Of a stretch of 46,198 nucleotides of DNA, positions 15,732 through 24,774 are shown in pieces; within the stretch, counting starts at the first letter, position 1, and every line of letters starts with the position of its first letter. Below the pieces are notes generated by a model. It was not told the DNA's origin, ran no database searches, and saw only the letters and a program-made list of their open reading frames with translations. Origin of the DNA: Verrucomicrobiota bacterium (lineage in GTDB: Bacteria; Verrucomicrobiota; Lentisphaeria; Oligosphaerales; Oligosphaeraceae). The stretch is from the NCBI GenBank assembly GCA_019136135.1, contig JAGVUR010000002.1, positions 1 to 46,198 on the forward strand, in the 5' to 3' direction. The translations under genes and the position numbers were made by a program.

Positions 15732-18700
15732 ATGAAAACATCCCTTTTGACAATGTTGCTTGCATCCGGTGTCATCGCCGCCGATACCATCGGCGTCAGG
15801 CCCTACGAAATGGATTGGGCAAACAGAACCAAGGACGACCGGGACCCCATCATTGATTTCGAGGACAATACGCCGTGGACCGTTGAAGCCGCCAATTCGA
15901 AGGCCACCTTCGTCCGCACCCGGGAACAACAGCTTTTCGGCAAGTACGTCTATAAGCTGACCTACCGCAGGATCGGCGACAAAACCCCGTCGATCACACT
16001 CAGGCCTCCGAAGCCCGTCCCGGTTCCGGTTCCCTTTGACATCGTCGGATGCTGGATCTACGGAAACAATTGGGCGTGGGTTACCGACCCCAGCACGCCA
16101 AGGGTCCAGGTCAACCTGCTCTTCAAAACCGCGGACAACAAGGAACACGAATACAATCTCACCACGGTACGCTGGAAAGAATGGTTCCTCGCCCTCAAAC
16201 GATACCCGGACCAAGACCTGAAAATCCTTAGCCAGCCAGAAACCCACTTCACTGGATTCAAAATCACAAACGGAACCAATGCCGAAGACAGGGCAATCTT
16301 CTTCGACAGCCTCACAATCTACGAGGAAAACCAACAGCCGCTGACCTTCAAGCCACGCCCGAAACGCGGGATCGACATGTTCCCGGGACAATCGCCAGGA
16401 GCCAACAACGGACCGGGCAGACTCCCCTTCCCAAACCGGGAAGACACGATCCTGCCTGACTCGAAAGCACCAGGCGCAACCAACACAGCCACACAAAACA
16501 ACTCAACGTTCACTTTGCAATACACGGGAAGCGACGGAACGCTGACCATCAGCTACAAACCGGAAACAGGACGATGGGACGATGTCACGGCGACCTGGAA
16601 CCAACACACGTTCAAGCCACTCCTCAACGGCGGACCGACGCTCTTCACCGCAAAAGAAAATCGTTTCGGAACGAAACCCGAAAAGGCTACCCACGTCAAG
16701 ACGGAACTCGTCAACCAAACCATCGAATCAACCTGGAACCTGGAACTTAACGGAAAATCAACCCAGGCCAAGTACATATTCACGCTCAAGGGCAAGACGC
16801 TGATTGTCGATACGATCGCAAAAGGCGGTACGATCGCGGCAGTAGCCATCGGGAAAGCAAACGGACTCGTCAATCCGAAAGTCCAAAAGGTTCCGTACTA
16901 CGACTATGCAGGTGGCGGACGCCCCGCAGTGATCGCCTCAGGCACGCCCCAAGACCCGTTGTTCTACTCGGCGCATATCGACTGGTACCGCTCAAACGCA
17001 AGCAGCGTCTGGAGCGAGCCATTCGCAGTCGGCACCGAAGCTGCGGCAAACTGGGGAACGATCTACATACCGAAAACCGATGGGCAGCTCAACGACTGCT
17101 TCGATCGCTTCTTTGTCACTATCGGACCGAAGTTCGAAGAGCACCTGCCCAATATCCCAAACCCGAAATCGCCCTACAAGCACGTGGCGGGAAAACGAGT
17201 CTGGAAAGTTCACTTCGCCGGCGACCTGGAAAAGGACAAGCAATACTGGAAGCGCATCTGGAGACATGGACTGAGAAACATCATCATCAACGGACATGAA
17301 GTCGGTTGGAGGGACGGAGGAGAATCCTTCACGTTCAGAACGAAGGCGGCACCCAAGAAGGGCGGCGACAAGGGCATGTACGACTACACAAGGTACATGC
17401 AAGACAAACTCGGCTTCGTCTATGGACCCTACAACAACTTCACCGACTTCGCGCCAGTCAACGAATACTGGAGGACGGACATCGTCTCAAGAAACCCGGA
17501 AAGCGATTTCATGCACGCCTGGGCACGATGCTACGCCCCCAAACCCCAGTACGCAGTCGAATACTGCGCGGAATTGGCGCCAATCATCCAGAAAAAATTC
17601 AACTTCGGTACCGCCTACTGCGATGTCCATACCTCGGTAACTCCTTGGAGCCGAACCGACTTCGACGCTCGAGTCCCAGGCGCCGGCACCTTTGCGGCGA
17701 CATTCTACGCCTTCGGCGAAATCATGCTCCACCAGAAAAACGCATGGAAAGGACCGGTCTATTCCGAAGGACCGCACCATTGCTACTACTCCGGCCTCAC
17801 GGACGGAAACTATGCACAAGACAGATCCTACTACCTCCCGACAGACCCGTGGCTCGTCGATTTCGACCTGCGGAAAATGCATCCGCTCGAATGCAATTTC
17901 GGAATGGGCGACGACGGCATGTTCTACAAGAACAGAATCGGCTACGGAGATACGCCTGAGCAAAACAACCACTACATCGACCGCTTCATCGCCGCAACCG
18001 CCGCATACGGTCACCCAAGCTACCTCGTAACTCGCAACATGCGCTCGATCATGAGGTCGTACTTCATGCTCCAGCAGCTCCAATCCTACTACACGCAGGT
18101 CGATGTCAAGACGATCCAATACGCCAATGAAAACGGGGAACTTTTGGACACGACCCAGGCGATCATGACAGGTGCGCTCAAGCTCTCGCACCTCGTCATC
18201 ACCTACGAGGACGGAACAACCGTCATCGCAAACGGTTCGACCGATATAGACTTCAACATCACCCATGACGGGTACACGCTCCAACTTCCGCCCGCAGGTT
18301 ACGCAGGCTGGTCCGGAGACAAAAAGGTCTTCGTCAAATCGGCAATCAACAACAACAACCATGCGGACTACGTCGATTCACCGGAATACATCTTCGTTGA
18401 CGGGCGTGACTACCTTTTCCAGCGCTTCCCCAAGGCGGCATCCGCCGGACTGGCGGTCTGCCGATTCGCGCCGGACAGGAAGACCGCCGAATTCATCCCC
18501 CTCGAGGGAACCGAATGCGCCTTCGCTGTCAACGCAACAAAGGCAATCGCCCTCGCGGAAGACCTGACAGAACTCGGACCCGCACAAATCAGGCAGGCGC
18601 GAGGACTGACCTACATCCTGCCTGTCAAGAACGCCTTCAGCTACAAATTGTTGATCGACAACAGCCCGATCCCAGTCAAGTTGACCTCAGAGGCCGAATT

Positions 18701-19616
18701 CGTCTCGCCGAACGAAACCGTGACCGTCAAAGGACAACAAACACATACGGCAACCATCCCGGCAGACGCCAAGAACGGACAGAGGATCTGGATGCAATTC
18801 GAAGGGCAATGGATCGACTTCACAGTCAGAAACCTTGCAGAAGTCAAAACGGAATTCGATGAAAACAAACTCGTGTTCACACTCGCCAGCAATAAAAACT
18901 ACCCCATCGACCTGACACTCGAATTCCAAGGCAACACAAAATCCCTTCAGCTCCAACCAAAACAACCGAGCAAGGTCGAATTCAACTTCCTCCCGGACAA
19001 CAAACCCTCAACGCAAGAGCTGACCCTGAAAATCAACATGGGAAAAATCCTGCAAAACCATACATTCAAGTTCACAACGCTGGAACGGCCAGTCGTCGTC
19101 AAACCGCCGCTGACAGAAGATTTCCAAGTCGCCACTCAACTTGATGGACAGGCTAAACCGCAAGGCGGACTCCAAGGCAGCGCAAACGCGATGCTCGTCT
19201 CCGACTTCTCCGCCGGCGGCGTCAAGAAATCGGCGCTCTTCATGCATCCGCCATGGAGAGGAGGAACTGGAAAAACCTTCACGCTCCATGAAGTCAACCT
19301 CCCGGACAACCTCGATTGCGTATTCAAATCATCAGTCGGAAAACGAGATTCAACCGATATCGGCGACGGTATCTTCCTTGAAGTACGCGTAATCGACAAG
19401 GACAAGAAAGAGCACGTCGTAGCCAAAAAGCACATCATCAAACACGAATGGAGCGACTTCCAGGCCGACCTGACGCCCTGGAAGGGGCAGCAGATCACCC
19501 TCAAGCTCGTCAGCGATTGCGGTCCCAATAGAAACACTATCGGCGACCATGCAGGCTGGGCTGAAACAAGAATCGAAAGCAAGCAAAACGTCTTGCAGGG
19601 CAAAATCGACAACTAG
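15732..19616 (+). CDS. very large secreted multidomain protein, probable glycoside hydrolase
   Basis: A 1294-residue exported protein (signal peptide 1-17, MKTSLLTMLLASGVIAA; ribosome site AGGAGA). I see four parts: a carbohydrate-binding-like beta-sandwich at about 40-200; a second beta-rich region (260-480) ahead of KRVWKVHFAGD; an alpha/beta barrel at about 490-830; and beta-rich C-terminal modules (about 830-1290), the last with an NPCBM/jelly-roll look (LEVRVIDKDKKEH). In the barrel, D631 (YCDVHTS) and E679 (YSEGPHH), followed by DRFIAATAAYGHPSYL, suggest a retaining hydrolase reminiscent of the GH101/GH129 type. That assignment is inference from layout, not a recognised family match. 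It sits between the phosphodiester glycosidase and a MarC-family gene. Confidence 0.7.
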   Translation: MKTSLLTMLLASGVIAADTIGVRPYEMDWANRTKDDRDPIIDFEDNTPWTVEAANSKATFVRTREQQLFGKYVYKLTYRRIGDKTPSITLRPPKPVPVPVPFDIVGCWIYGNNWAWVTDPSTPRVQVNLLFKTADNKEHEYNLTTVRWKEWFLALKRYPDQDLKILSQPETHFTGFKITNGTNAEDRAIFFDSLTIYEENQQPLTFKPRPKRGIDMFPGQSPGANNGPGRLPFPNREDTILPDSKAPGATNTATQNNSTFTLQYTGSDGTLTISYKPETGRWDDVTATWNQHTFKPLLNGGPTLFTAKENRFGTKPEKATHVKTELVNQTIESTWNLELNGKSTQAKYIFTLKGKTLIVDTIAKGGTIAAVAIGKANGLVNPKVQKVPYYDYAGGGRPAVIASGTPQDPLFYSAHIDWYRSNASSVWSEPFAVGTEAAANWGTIYIPKTDGQLNDCFDRFFVTIGPKFEEHLPNIPNPKSPYKHVAGKRVWKVHFAGDLEKDKQYWKRIWRHGLRNIIINGHEVGWRDGGESFTFRTKAAPKKGGDKGMYDYTRYMQDKLGFVYGPYNNFTDFAPVNEYWRTDIVSRNPESDFMHAWARCYAPKPQYAVEYCAELAPIIQKKFNFGTAYCDVHTSVTPWSRTDFDARVPGAGTFAATFYAFGEIMLHQKNAWKGPVYSEGPHHCYYSGLTDGNYAQDRSYYLPTDPWLVDFDLRKMHPLECNFGMGDDGMFYKNRIGYGDTPEQNNHYIDRFIAATAAYGHPSYLVTRNMRSIMRSYFMLQQLQSYYTQVDVKTIQYANENGELLDTTQAIMTGALKLSHLVITYEDGTTVIANGSTDIDFNITHDGYTLQLPPAGYAGWSGDKKVFVKSAINNNNHADYVDSPEYIFVDGRDYLFQRFPKAASAGLAVCRFAPDRKTAEFIPLEGTECAFAVNATKAIALAEDLTELGPAQIRQARGLTYILPVKNAFSYKLLIDNSPIPVKLTSEAEFVSPNETVTVKGQQTHTATIPADAKNGQRIWMQFEGQWIDFTVRNLAEVKTEFDENKLVFTLASNKNYPIDLTLEFQGNTKSLQLQPKQPSKVEFNFLPDNKPSTQELTLKINMGKILQNHTFKFTTLERPVVVKPPLTEDFQVATQLDGQAKPQGGLQGSANAMLVSDFSAGGVKKSALFMHPPWRGGTGKTFTLHEVNLPDNLDCVFKSSVGKRDSTDIGDGIFLEVRVIDKDKKEHVVAKKHIIKHEWSDFQADLTPWKGQQITLKLVSDCGPNRNTIGDHAGWAETRIESKQNVLQGKIDN

Positions 19617-19624
19617 GTGAACCG

Positions 19625-20251
19625 ATGCTAAGAGAATACCTTCCCAATCTGATCCCGCTCACCTTCCGCTTCTTCTTTCTGCTGACCCCATTTTTCGTCC
19701 TGGGCACATTTTTGACCGTGACGGAAGGCAGCGAGGAATCCAGCAAAAAGAAGCTGGCCGTGAAAATCGCCGTTGGCGCATCGGTCGTTTGCCTGCTAAT
19801 GTTCATCTGCGGCAGCTGGGTGATGGGCCTTTTCGGAATCAGCATCGACGCCTTCCGTGCCGGTTCCGGCATCCTGCTTCTCCTGATGGCGATCGGGCTT
19901 GTCCACGGTCCTGCCGACGCCACCAAGCACGCCTACAAGAACGAGGCCGATCTCCTCCAGTCGGCCGTCGTTCCCCTAGCCGTCCCGGTCACTGCGGGAC
20001 CCGCCACCCTGGGTACGCTGATCGTGCTGGGACTGGAACAAACAGCCTTTCTCGAAAAACTCGTCACCTGCGTCGCCATACTTCTGGCTGTCTGGATGGT
20101 CGGCTTGATGCTGCTCTACTCAGGCAAGCTCCTCAAGCTCCTGGGACGGGCGAATGTCGCCATCCTGGGAAAAATCACAGGCCTGATCCTTTCGGCCATT
20201 GCGGTCCAGATGATTGTCGTCGGAGTCAGGGCGATCTGGACTGCCCAATAA
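19625..20251 (+). CDS. MarC-family integral membrane protein
   Basis: A 208-residue membrane protein with six predicted hydrophobic segments. The family signature is clear: FFLLTPFFVLGTFL in the first segment and PLAVPVTAGPATLG in the middle (equivalent to the P-x-GPG motif of MarC/YhcE proteins). The polar loop between (KNEADLLQ) is typical too. The family has no established function; early links to multidrug resistance in E. coli were withdrawn. The gene follows the large secreted protein by eight bases, with AGGTGA as ribosome site, so it is probably on the same transcript. Confidence 0.85.
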   Translation: MLREYLPNLIPLTFRFFFLLTPFFVLGTFLTVTEGSEESSKKKLAVKIAVGASVVCLLMFICGSWVMGLFGISIDAFRAGSGILLLLMAIGLVHGPADATKHAYKNEADLLQSAVVPLAVPVTAGPATLGTLIVLGLEQTAFLEKLVTCVAILLAVWMVGLMLLYSGKLLKLLGRANVAILGKITGLILSAIAVQMIVVGVRAIWTAQ

Positions 20252-20270
20252 GCAACATCAGAGGCAACTC

Positions 20271-20723
20271 ATGAAAGCAAAGTATTCAGCCTACACACAA
20301 ACCAAGGAACTCCAAAACTCAGGCAAGGAGGGACCTTCCTCCCCTCCGCCAAGCAATACTTCGTTCCAAAAACAACTTTACATCACCTTGCCGATCGTCT
20401 TCATCGTCGCGCTGTCGATGGCGGCAGGCTTCGGGAAAGTCCCTCCGATCATTCCGCCTGCATACCTGATCATCAGCCTGCTGACTTTTATCGAATATGC
20501 AATTGACAAGAAGAAGGCGGAAACAGGAAAGCGCCGCATCCCAGAGATGTCCCTTCACCTCTGGGAATTGCTCGGAGGATGGCCGGGAGCCATGCTCGCC
20601 CAAGCCCTGATCAAGCACAAAAACGCGAAATTCTCCTATCAGGTCGTCTTCTGGCTTGCACTCCTGCTCAATCTGGCAGCCCTGTTCGCCATCCTCTACT
20701 TCTTGGCTCAATCATCCAAATGA
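20271..20723 (+). CDS. DUF1294 membrane protein
   Basis: A 150-residue protein starting at 20271 (a longer reading would begin inside the MarC-like gene). Residues 1-30 are polar and proline-rich, then hydrophobic helices follow at about 34-48, 55-70 and 120-148. The DUF1294 signature is visible: YAIDKKKAETGKRRIPE, then ELLGGWPGAMLAQ and KHKNAKFSYQ. Many DUF1294 proteins carry an N-terminal cold-shock domain, which is missing here. The function of the family is unknown. It ends 15 bases before the convergent polyprenyl synthase gene, and no terminator is seen between them. Confidence 0.85.
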   Translation: MKAKYSAYTQTKELQNSGKEGPSSPPPSNTSFQKQLYITLPIVFIVALSMAAGFGKVPPIIPPAYLIISLLTFIEYAIDKKKAETGKRRIPEMSLHLWELLGGWPGAMLAQALIKHKNAKFSYQVVFWLALLLNLAALFAILYFLAQSSK

Positions 20724-20738
20724 ATCGATTGAGATGAC

Positions 20739-21800
20739 CTAGAGGTCACGGGCAACCATCGATTCGGCGAAGGCGACTAACTTGCTACGTGCCGAGTCTG
20801 ACGGAATTTCCAGCTTCTCCAGAATTCCCAATGCCAGGCTTACGCAGGATTCCATGGTCTCCTGCGTAGCCTCAACGCCACGCGACAGAAGCTGCCGCGC
20901 AAGTTCAAGATCAGCTTCGCCAGCATCGCGCAAGCCGTAGATTTGCAGGAACCGCTCGCGCTCCTTGGCATCGCAGCTCGCCAACGCCTTGTAAGCCAAC
21001 AAAGTACGCTTGCCTTCGCGAATATCCGAGCCGACTGGTTTGCCGATACGTTGCTCGTCGCCGAAGATGCCAAGCAAATCGTCCTTCAACTGGAAGGCAA
21101 GTCCGCACAAGGCCGCGAATTCGCCAAGGTCACGGGCAATGTCACAACCCTCCAACGGCTCGCCACAACCTAGCGCAGCGCCGGCAGAAGCGCAATATCG
21201 CAGCAAGGCCGAGGTCTTGCCCAGCATCATCCCGGAAATCTTCGGCTCGTCAATCTTCTCAAACGCAAGGTGGCTCATCTCAACATCCAATTGCTCGCCA
21301 TTCAACAAGTCAACCGTCAAAGATCCAGTCATTTCACGGACAAGCGACAGCACCACGGCATCGGGAAAGCCTTGCAATTCGAAGAGCTTCTCGGTCGCCC
21401 TAGCCTGAAGCACATCGCCCGCAAGGATTGCGGCGCTCTGGCCATAGTCATCGGCAATATCACCTTCCAACCCCAAGTCTTTCGTACCCAGTAACGCTCC
21501 AAGGCGATGCCCCGTCGCCCTGCCACGCCGAAAATCGTCATGGTCGATCACATCGTCGTGAATCAGCGTCCAATTGTGGTACATCTCGACTGCGATTGCC
21601 GCTGGCAAGGCGGATTCCGCATCGCCGCCAACCGCCTCGCAACACGCCAAGAGCAAGCAAGGGCGCAGGCGCTTCCCGCCAGCTCCTATGTATTGCTTGA
21701 CAATTGAATACAAGTGCGGGGAGACAACTCGAGATTGTGCAGACAATTCGTCAGACATCCCACGTTCCACCAAATCCAAGTACCGTTTCAAGTAGTCCAT
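20739..21800 (-). CDS. polyprenyl diphosphate synthase
   Basis: A 353-residue trans-isoprenyl diphosphate synthase, joining isopentenyl diphosphate to an allylic diphosphate. GGKRLRP (41-47) binds IPP; the first Asp-rich motif is D82-D-V-I-D86 in LIHDDVIDHDDFRRG; the second is LKDDLLGIFGD, the DDxxG form found in geranylgeranyl/farnesyl synthases of actinobacterial and archaeal style rather than the DDxxD of IspA/IspB. Chain length cannot be set safely. It is the last gene of the 27042-20739 minus-strand run, 28 bases after the acetyltransferase gene, with AAAAGG as ribosome site. Confidence 0.88.
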   Translation of the reverse strand: MDYLKRYLDLVERGMSDELSAQSRVVSPHLYSIVKQYIGAGGKRLRPCLLLACCEAVGGDAESALPAAIAVEMYHNWTLIHDDVIDHDDFRRGRATGHRLGALLGTKDLGLEGDIADDYGQSAAILAGDVLQARATEKLFELQGFPDAVVLSLVREMTGSLTVDLLNGEQLDVEMSHLAFEKIDEPKISGMMLGKTSALLRYCASAGAALGCGEPLEGCDIARDLGEFAALCGLAFQLKDDLLGIFGDEQRIGKPVGSDIREGKRTLLAYKALASCDAKERERFLQIYGLRDAGEADLELARQLLSRGVEATQETMESCVSLALGILEKLEIPSDSARSKLVAFAESMVARDL

Positions 21801-21828
21801 TTTGTTGACCTTTTTTCAAGTGTCTAAA

Positions 21829-22317
21829 TTAATGTTTTCCCATTTTCTTCAATTGCTCGCCGTCGATTCGCAGCGGCACCCATTCGTCCAACTGACTTGC
21901 TCCCAAGGATTCATAGAATTCGAGGCTTGGCTTGTTCCACTTGAGGCACCACCATTCCAGCCGCCCCCAGTCATTTTCAACGGCGATTTCCGCCAGTCTC
22001 GTCAGCAATCGGCGCCCCAGCCCGCATCCCCTGTATTCTGGTTTCACATACAGGTCTTCGAGATGGATTCCAGGCTTGGCCAACCAAGTTGAAAAGTTGT
22101 TAAACCAAAGCGCGAAGCCGGCGCGGATGCCGTCGATCTCGCCGATCAACACATGCGCATACCGGTCCTCGAATATGTTTTTCCGAAGCATGTCTTCAGT
22201 TGACAGATCCATTTCCTCGGCCTTCTCATAGACTGCCAGCCCGTGGATGCAGGACTTGATGAACCCAACGTCGTCAAGTCTCGCTTCCCGTATCACGATT
22301 GCGCCATTGTCGTCCAT
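21829..22317 (-). CDS. GNAT N-acetyltransferase, SSAT/diamine-acetyltransferase-like
   Basis: A 162-residue GNAT protein. The acetyl-CoA loop is R96-G-C-G-L-G101. Several blocks match spermidine/spermine (or thialysine) acetyltransferases: FNNFSTWLAKPGIHLEDLYV, RLEWWCLKWNKPSLEFYESLGA and EWVPLRI. A polyamine or lysine-analogue substrate is therefore likely, though not certain. It lies 18 bases after the metallophosphoesterase gene, with its own AAAGGA site. Confidence 0.85.
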   Translation of the reverse strand: MDDNGAIVIREARLDDVGFIKSCIHGLAVYEKAEEMDLSTEDMLRKNIFEDRYAHVLIGEIDGIRAGFALWFNNFSTWLAKPGIHLEDLYVKPEYRGCGLGRRLLTRLAEIAVENDWGRLEWWCLKWNKPSLEFYESLGASQLDEWVPLRIDGEQLKKMGKH

Positions 22318-22335
22318 TGTCGATCCTTTCCAGCA

Positions 22336-24756
22336 TTATGGTTTGGGTTCCAGGCAATGGACCACGCCAGCCATATCACAGACAAGCAAGTATCCCCTAA
22401 CTGCGGAAACTGGAGAAAGAACCGGCGCTCCGAAATCAAGTTTTTGAACCAATTCCCCAGTCTCGGGCTTGAAAACATACAGGAATCCATCGTTGGCTCC
22501 AAATACGCCCAAATCCCCGACACGGATCGGACCAGATTGAATCGCCCTGCCAGACGTGGTATACGGTGTAGTAACCACCAGCGCCGCATCGACAGGCAGG
22601 TTCCATGCCTGCTCTCCGGACTCCAAGTCATAGCACAGCAGCCCTTCGTTGGCCGTTCCGTAAATCACCTTGTTGCCGAAGAGCATCGGAGCGCCGCCAA
22701 TCTGCTTGTTGCCCCGCGACTTGATGTACTTGACCACATCACCGGTCTGTGGGTTTAGGATGAAGACGCCATCGGTCCCGACCAACAAAGCCTGACCAGG
22801 CTTGTAGGGGATTGCGCCAATTCCACGAAAACGATACAGCCGAGGCTCGTCCTTCACATCCGTTTTCTTCCACAATCGTTTTCCAGTCTCCAAGTCGTAT
22901 CCATTGAAGGTACGCCATTGTCTCGACCAGAAGATCACCCCGTCCACCACGGATTGCGCGGTGGAGGTTTGCGGGCAGTTCGCCTCCGCCTGGGGATTTT
23001 CCCAAAGAGTCTTTCCCGTCAACGCGTCCAGGCATAGGAGTTTGTTAACTGAGTTCGTTACATAGCGTTTCCCATCCAAGATGTTCGCATGGGTCATAGG
23101 CATTGAGTCGATTGCGCCCAGATCCAACCGTTTCCAACGTTCCTTCCCCGTGGATGCATCCAAGCCGTACACAATTCCATGGTAGTCCGTTGCGATGACC
23201 ACATCGTCGCAAACATCCAGGCTCTGCCGTATTCCGTTTACAGTTCCATAGCGCCACTTGACCTTGCCAGTACCCAGATCAAGAGCCGTCACGCCGCAAG
23301 ACTTGAACTCGCCGTCTTCCATCGTCCCCACATAGACGACGCCGTCTGAAATGACAGGCGCTACCAATGACATCTCGGAACCAACGTGCCGAGACCAAAC
23401 TTCCTCCAACGTGAACTCGGCTTTCCCAATATCGCCAACACCATTCCGGCTCGCATTCCCGTAAGGAGAAATCCAACGACCGGAAGCCTCGACCGCCTTC
23501 CTGGCAACAGAAGGCGAAAACCTGCGCTCAAGCGTACGTGTCTCGCCATCGTCAAACGTCACCGTCACGGTAACGCCAACAGCATCAGGCGCAAAATCGC
23601 ATCTCCAAGTCCAACTGCCAATGCGAGACAACGCGCGACGAGTGCCGCCAGGAACAAATAACGCCTCAACGGACTTGACGGGACTGCCGCTATCATAGGC
23701 ATTGACGAGCAACTCGTCGCGGATGCCATCCGCAATGGACGATGGAGACACAAGTTTCGCAAGGTGGTCAATGTAGGCATATCGACGCTCAACATTCGCC
23801 AACTTGCCTTTCTCAAACGTATGCACGGGGAAGTTCGCCGGCGAGAAATCAATCCCACCTTTGCTCGGCGGTGCGGCGCAAACAGCCACGGCTCCATTCT
23901 TAAAAGACATCACAGAATTTTCGTGCCAATGCCCATAGAGGATCGCTTCCAGTCCATTTGCCGCAAGATCGACAGGTGTCGGTGTATCGGCTCCGAACAC
24001 GAGCTGGCTATCGTCTCGCCTTCTCATCAGATGCTTTGCGATGACCAGTGTCTTCTTCGGATCCTTGAGTGCCAGGTCGTTTTTAAGCCATGCCGCCATT
24101 TCATTTATTGTATATCTTGGTTTCTTGTCACCGTATGGGGCTGGCAAGATGACGAAATGGACGTGCTTTGTATCGACTGAGTACCAGGGTGGTCCGAAGA
24201 GCGCCTCGAAGGTTTCTTCTCCATACTCGTCGCCCCTGAGCAGATCATGGTTTCCGATACAGTAGAAGGTCGGGATTCCGATGGTATCGGACGTTACCTT
24301 TTCAGCATGGAATTTGAGTCCATTCGCATAGCAGATATCTCCCACATGGAGCACGATTCCCGCGCCGACAGCCTTTCCATATTCGGATACGTCCGTCAGC
24401 CATGTGAGCGATCCCCCGGCCTGCTCGGTATCCGCCAATTGAATCACCTTGAGCGTATCGCCGCCAGTCAATGCCCATGGCAACAGTTCGAAATCGTATG
24501 AGAGCACATCCTGCTTGACATGCTTGTAATGCGGGCCTTTTGTCCTCGTGCCGGCTGGCGGAGTCACTTGGATGAACCGGATCCGCTCATGGCCAGGCAG
24601 GACAAATGCGCCGTCGGCATCAGTCTTGACGCAGTTCAAGCCGTCAGACACAACCACGCCTGCTCGACCGGAACCTCCTTCGCGAACAACGCCGCGGTAC
24701 TCGGCGGCACCAACGAGCATGAAACTCAACATTACAAATGGCAAGATGGTCCTCAT
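22336..24756 (-). CDS. exported metallophosphoesterase fused to a PQQ-type beta-propeller
   Basis: An 806-residue exported protein (signal peptide about 1-18). Residues 20-95 form a carboxypeptidase-regulatory-like N-terminal domain (VVVSDGLNCVKTDADGAFVLP), residues 100-330 a calcineurin-type phosphoesterase: D109, GD139-140 (VGDICYA), G-N-H-D 168-171, H242 and GHWH 275-278. The first metal motif reads D-T-E instead of the usual D-x-H. From about 440 to the end there are repeated blades of the PQQ/WD type (ALDLGTGKVKWRYG, GLDASTGKERWKR, CLDALTGKTLWEN, GYDLETGKRLWKK, CYDLESGEQAWNL). It follows the GH2 gene by 18 bases, with AGGAGA. Hydrolysis of a phospho- or nucleotide-glycan outside the cytoplasm is a reasonable guess. 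Confidence 0.85.
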   Translation of the reverse strand: MRTILPFVMLSFMLVGAAEYRGVVREGGSGRAGVVVSDGLNCVKTDADGAFVLPGHERIRFIQVTPPAGTRTKGPHYKHVKQDVLSYDFELLPWALTGGDTLKVIQLADTEQAGGSLTWLTDVSEYGKAVGAGIVLHVGDICYANGLKFHAEKVTSDTIGIPTFYCIGNHDLLRGDEYGEETFEALFGPPWYSVDTKHVHFVILPAPYGDKKPRYTINEMAAWLKNDLALKDPKKTLVIAKHLMRRRDDSQLVFGADTPTPVDLAANGLEAILYGHWHENSVMSFKNGAVAVCAAPPSKGGIDFSPANFPVHTFEKGKLANVERRYAYIDHLAKLVSPSSIADGIRDELLVNAYDSGSPVKSVEALFVPGGTRRALSRIGSWTWRCDFAPDAVGVTVTVTFDDGETRTLERRFSPSVARKAVEASGRWISPYGNASRNGVGDIGKAEFTLEEVWSRHVGSEMSLVAPVISDGVVYVGTMEDGEFKSCGVTALDLGTGKVKWRYGTVNGIRQSLDVCDDVVIATDYHGIVYGLDASTGKERWKRLDLGAIDSMPMTHANILDGKRYVTNSVNKLLCLDALTGKTLWENPQAEANCPQTSTAQSVVDGVIFWSRQWRTFNGYDLETGKRLWKKTDVKDEPRLYRFRGIGAIPYKPGQALLVGTDGVFILNPQTGDVVKYIKSRGNKQIGGAPMLFGNKVIYGTANEGLLCYDLESGEQAWNLPVDAALVVTTPYTTSGRAIQSGPIRVGDLGVFGANDGFLYVFKPETGELVQKLDFGAPVLSPVSAVRGYLLVCDMAGVVHCLEPKP

Positions 24757-24774
24757 CGCATTCTCCTGCTCGTC

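Noticed and set aside
17487..18362. 291-codon frame antisense to the 1294-residue protein
   Set aside because: It is a shadow of a strongly coding region, valine/aspartate-rich from complementary codons, with no ribosome site.
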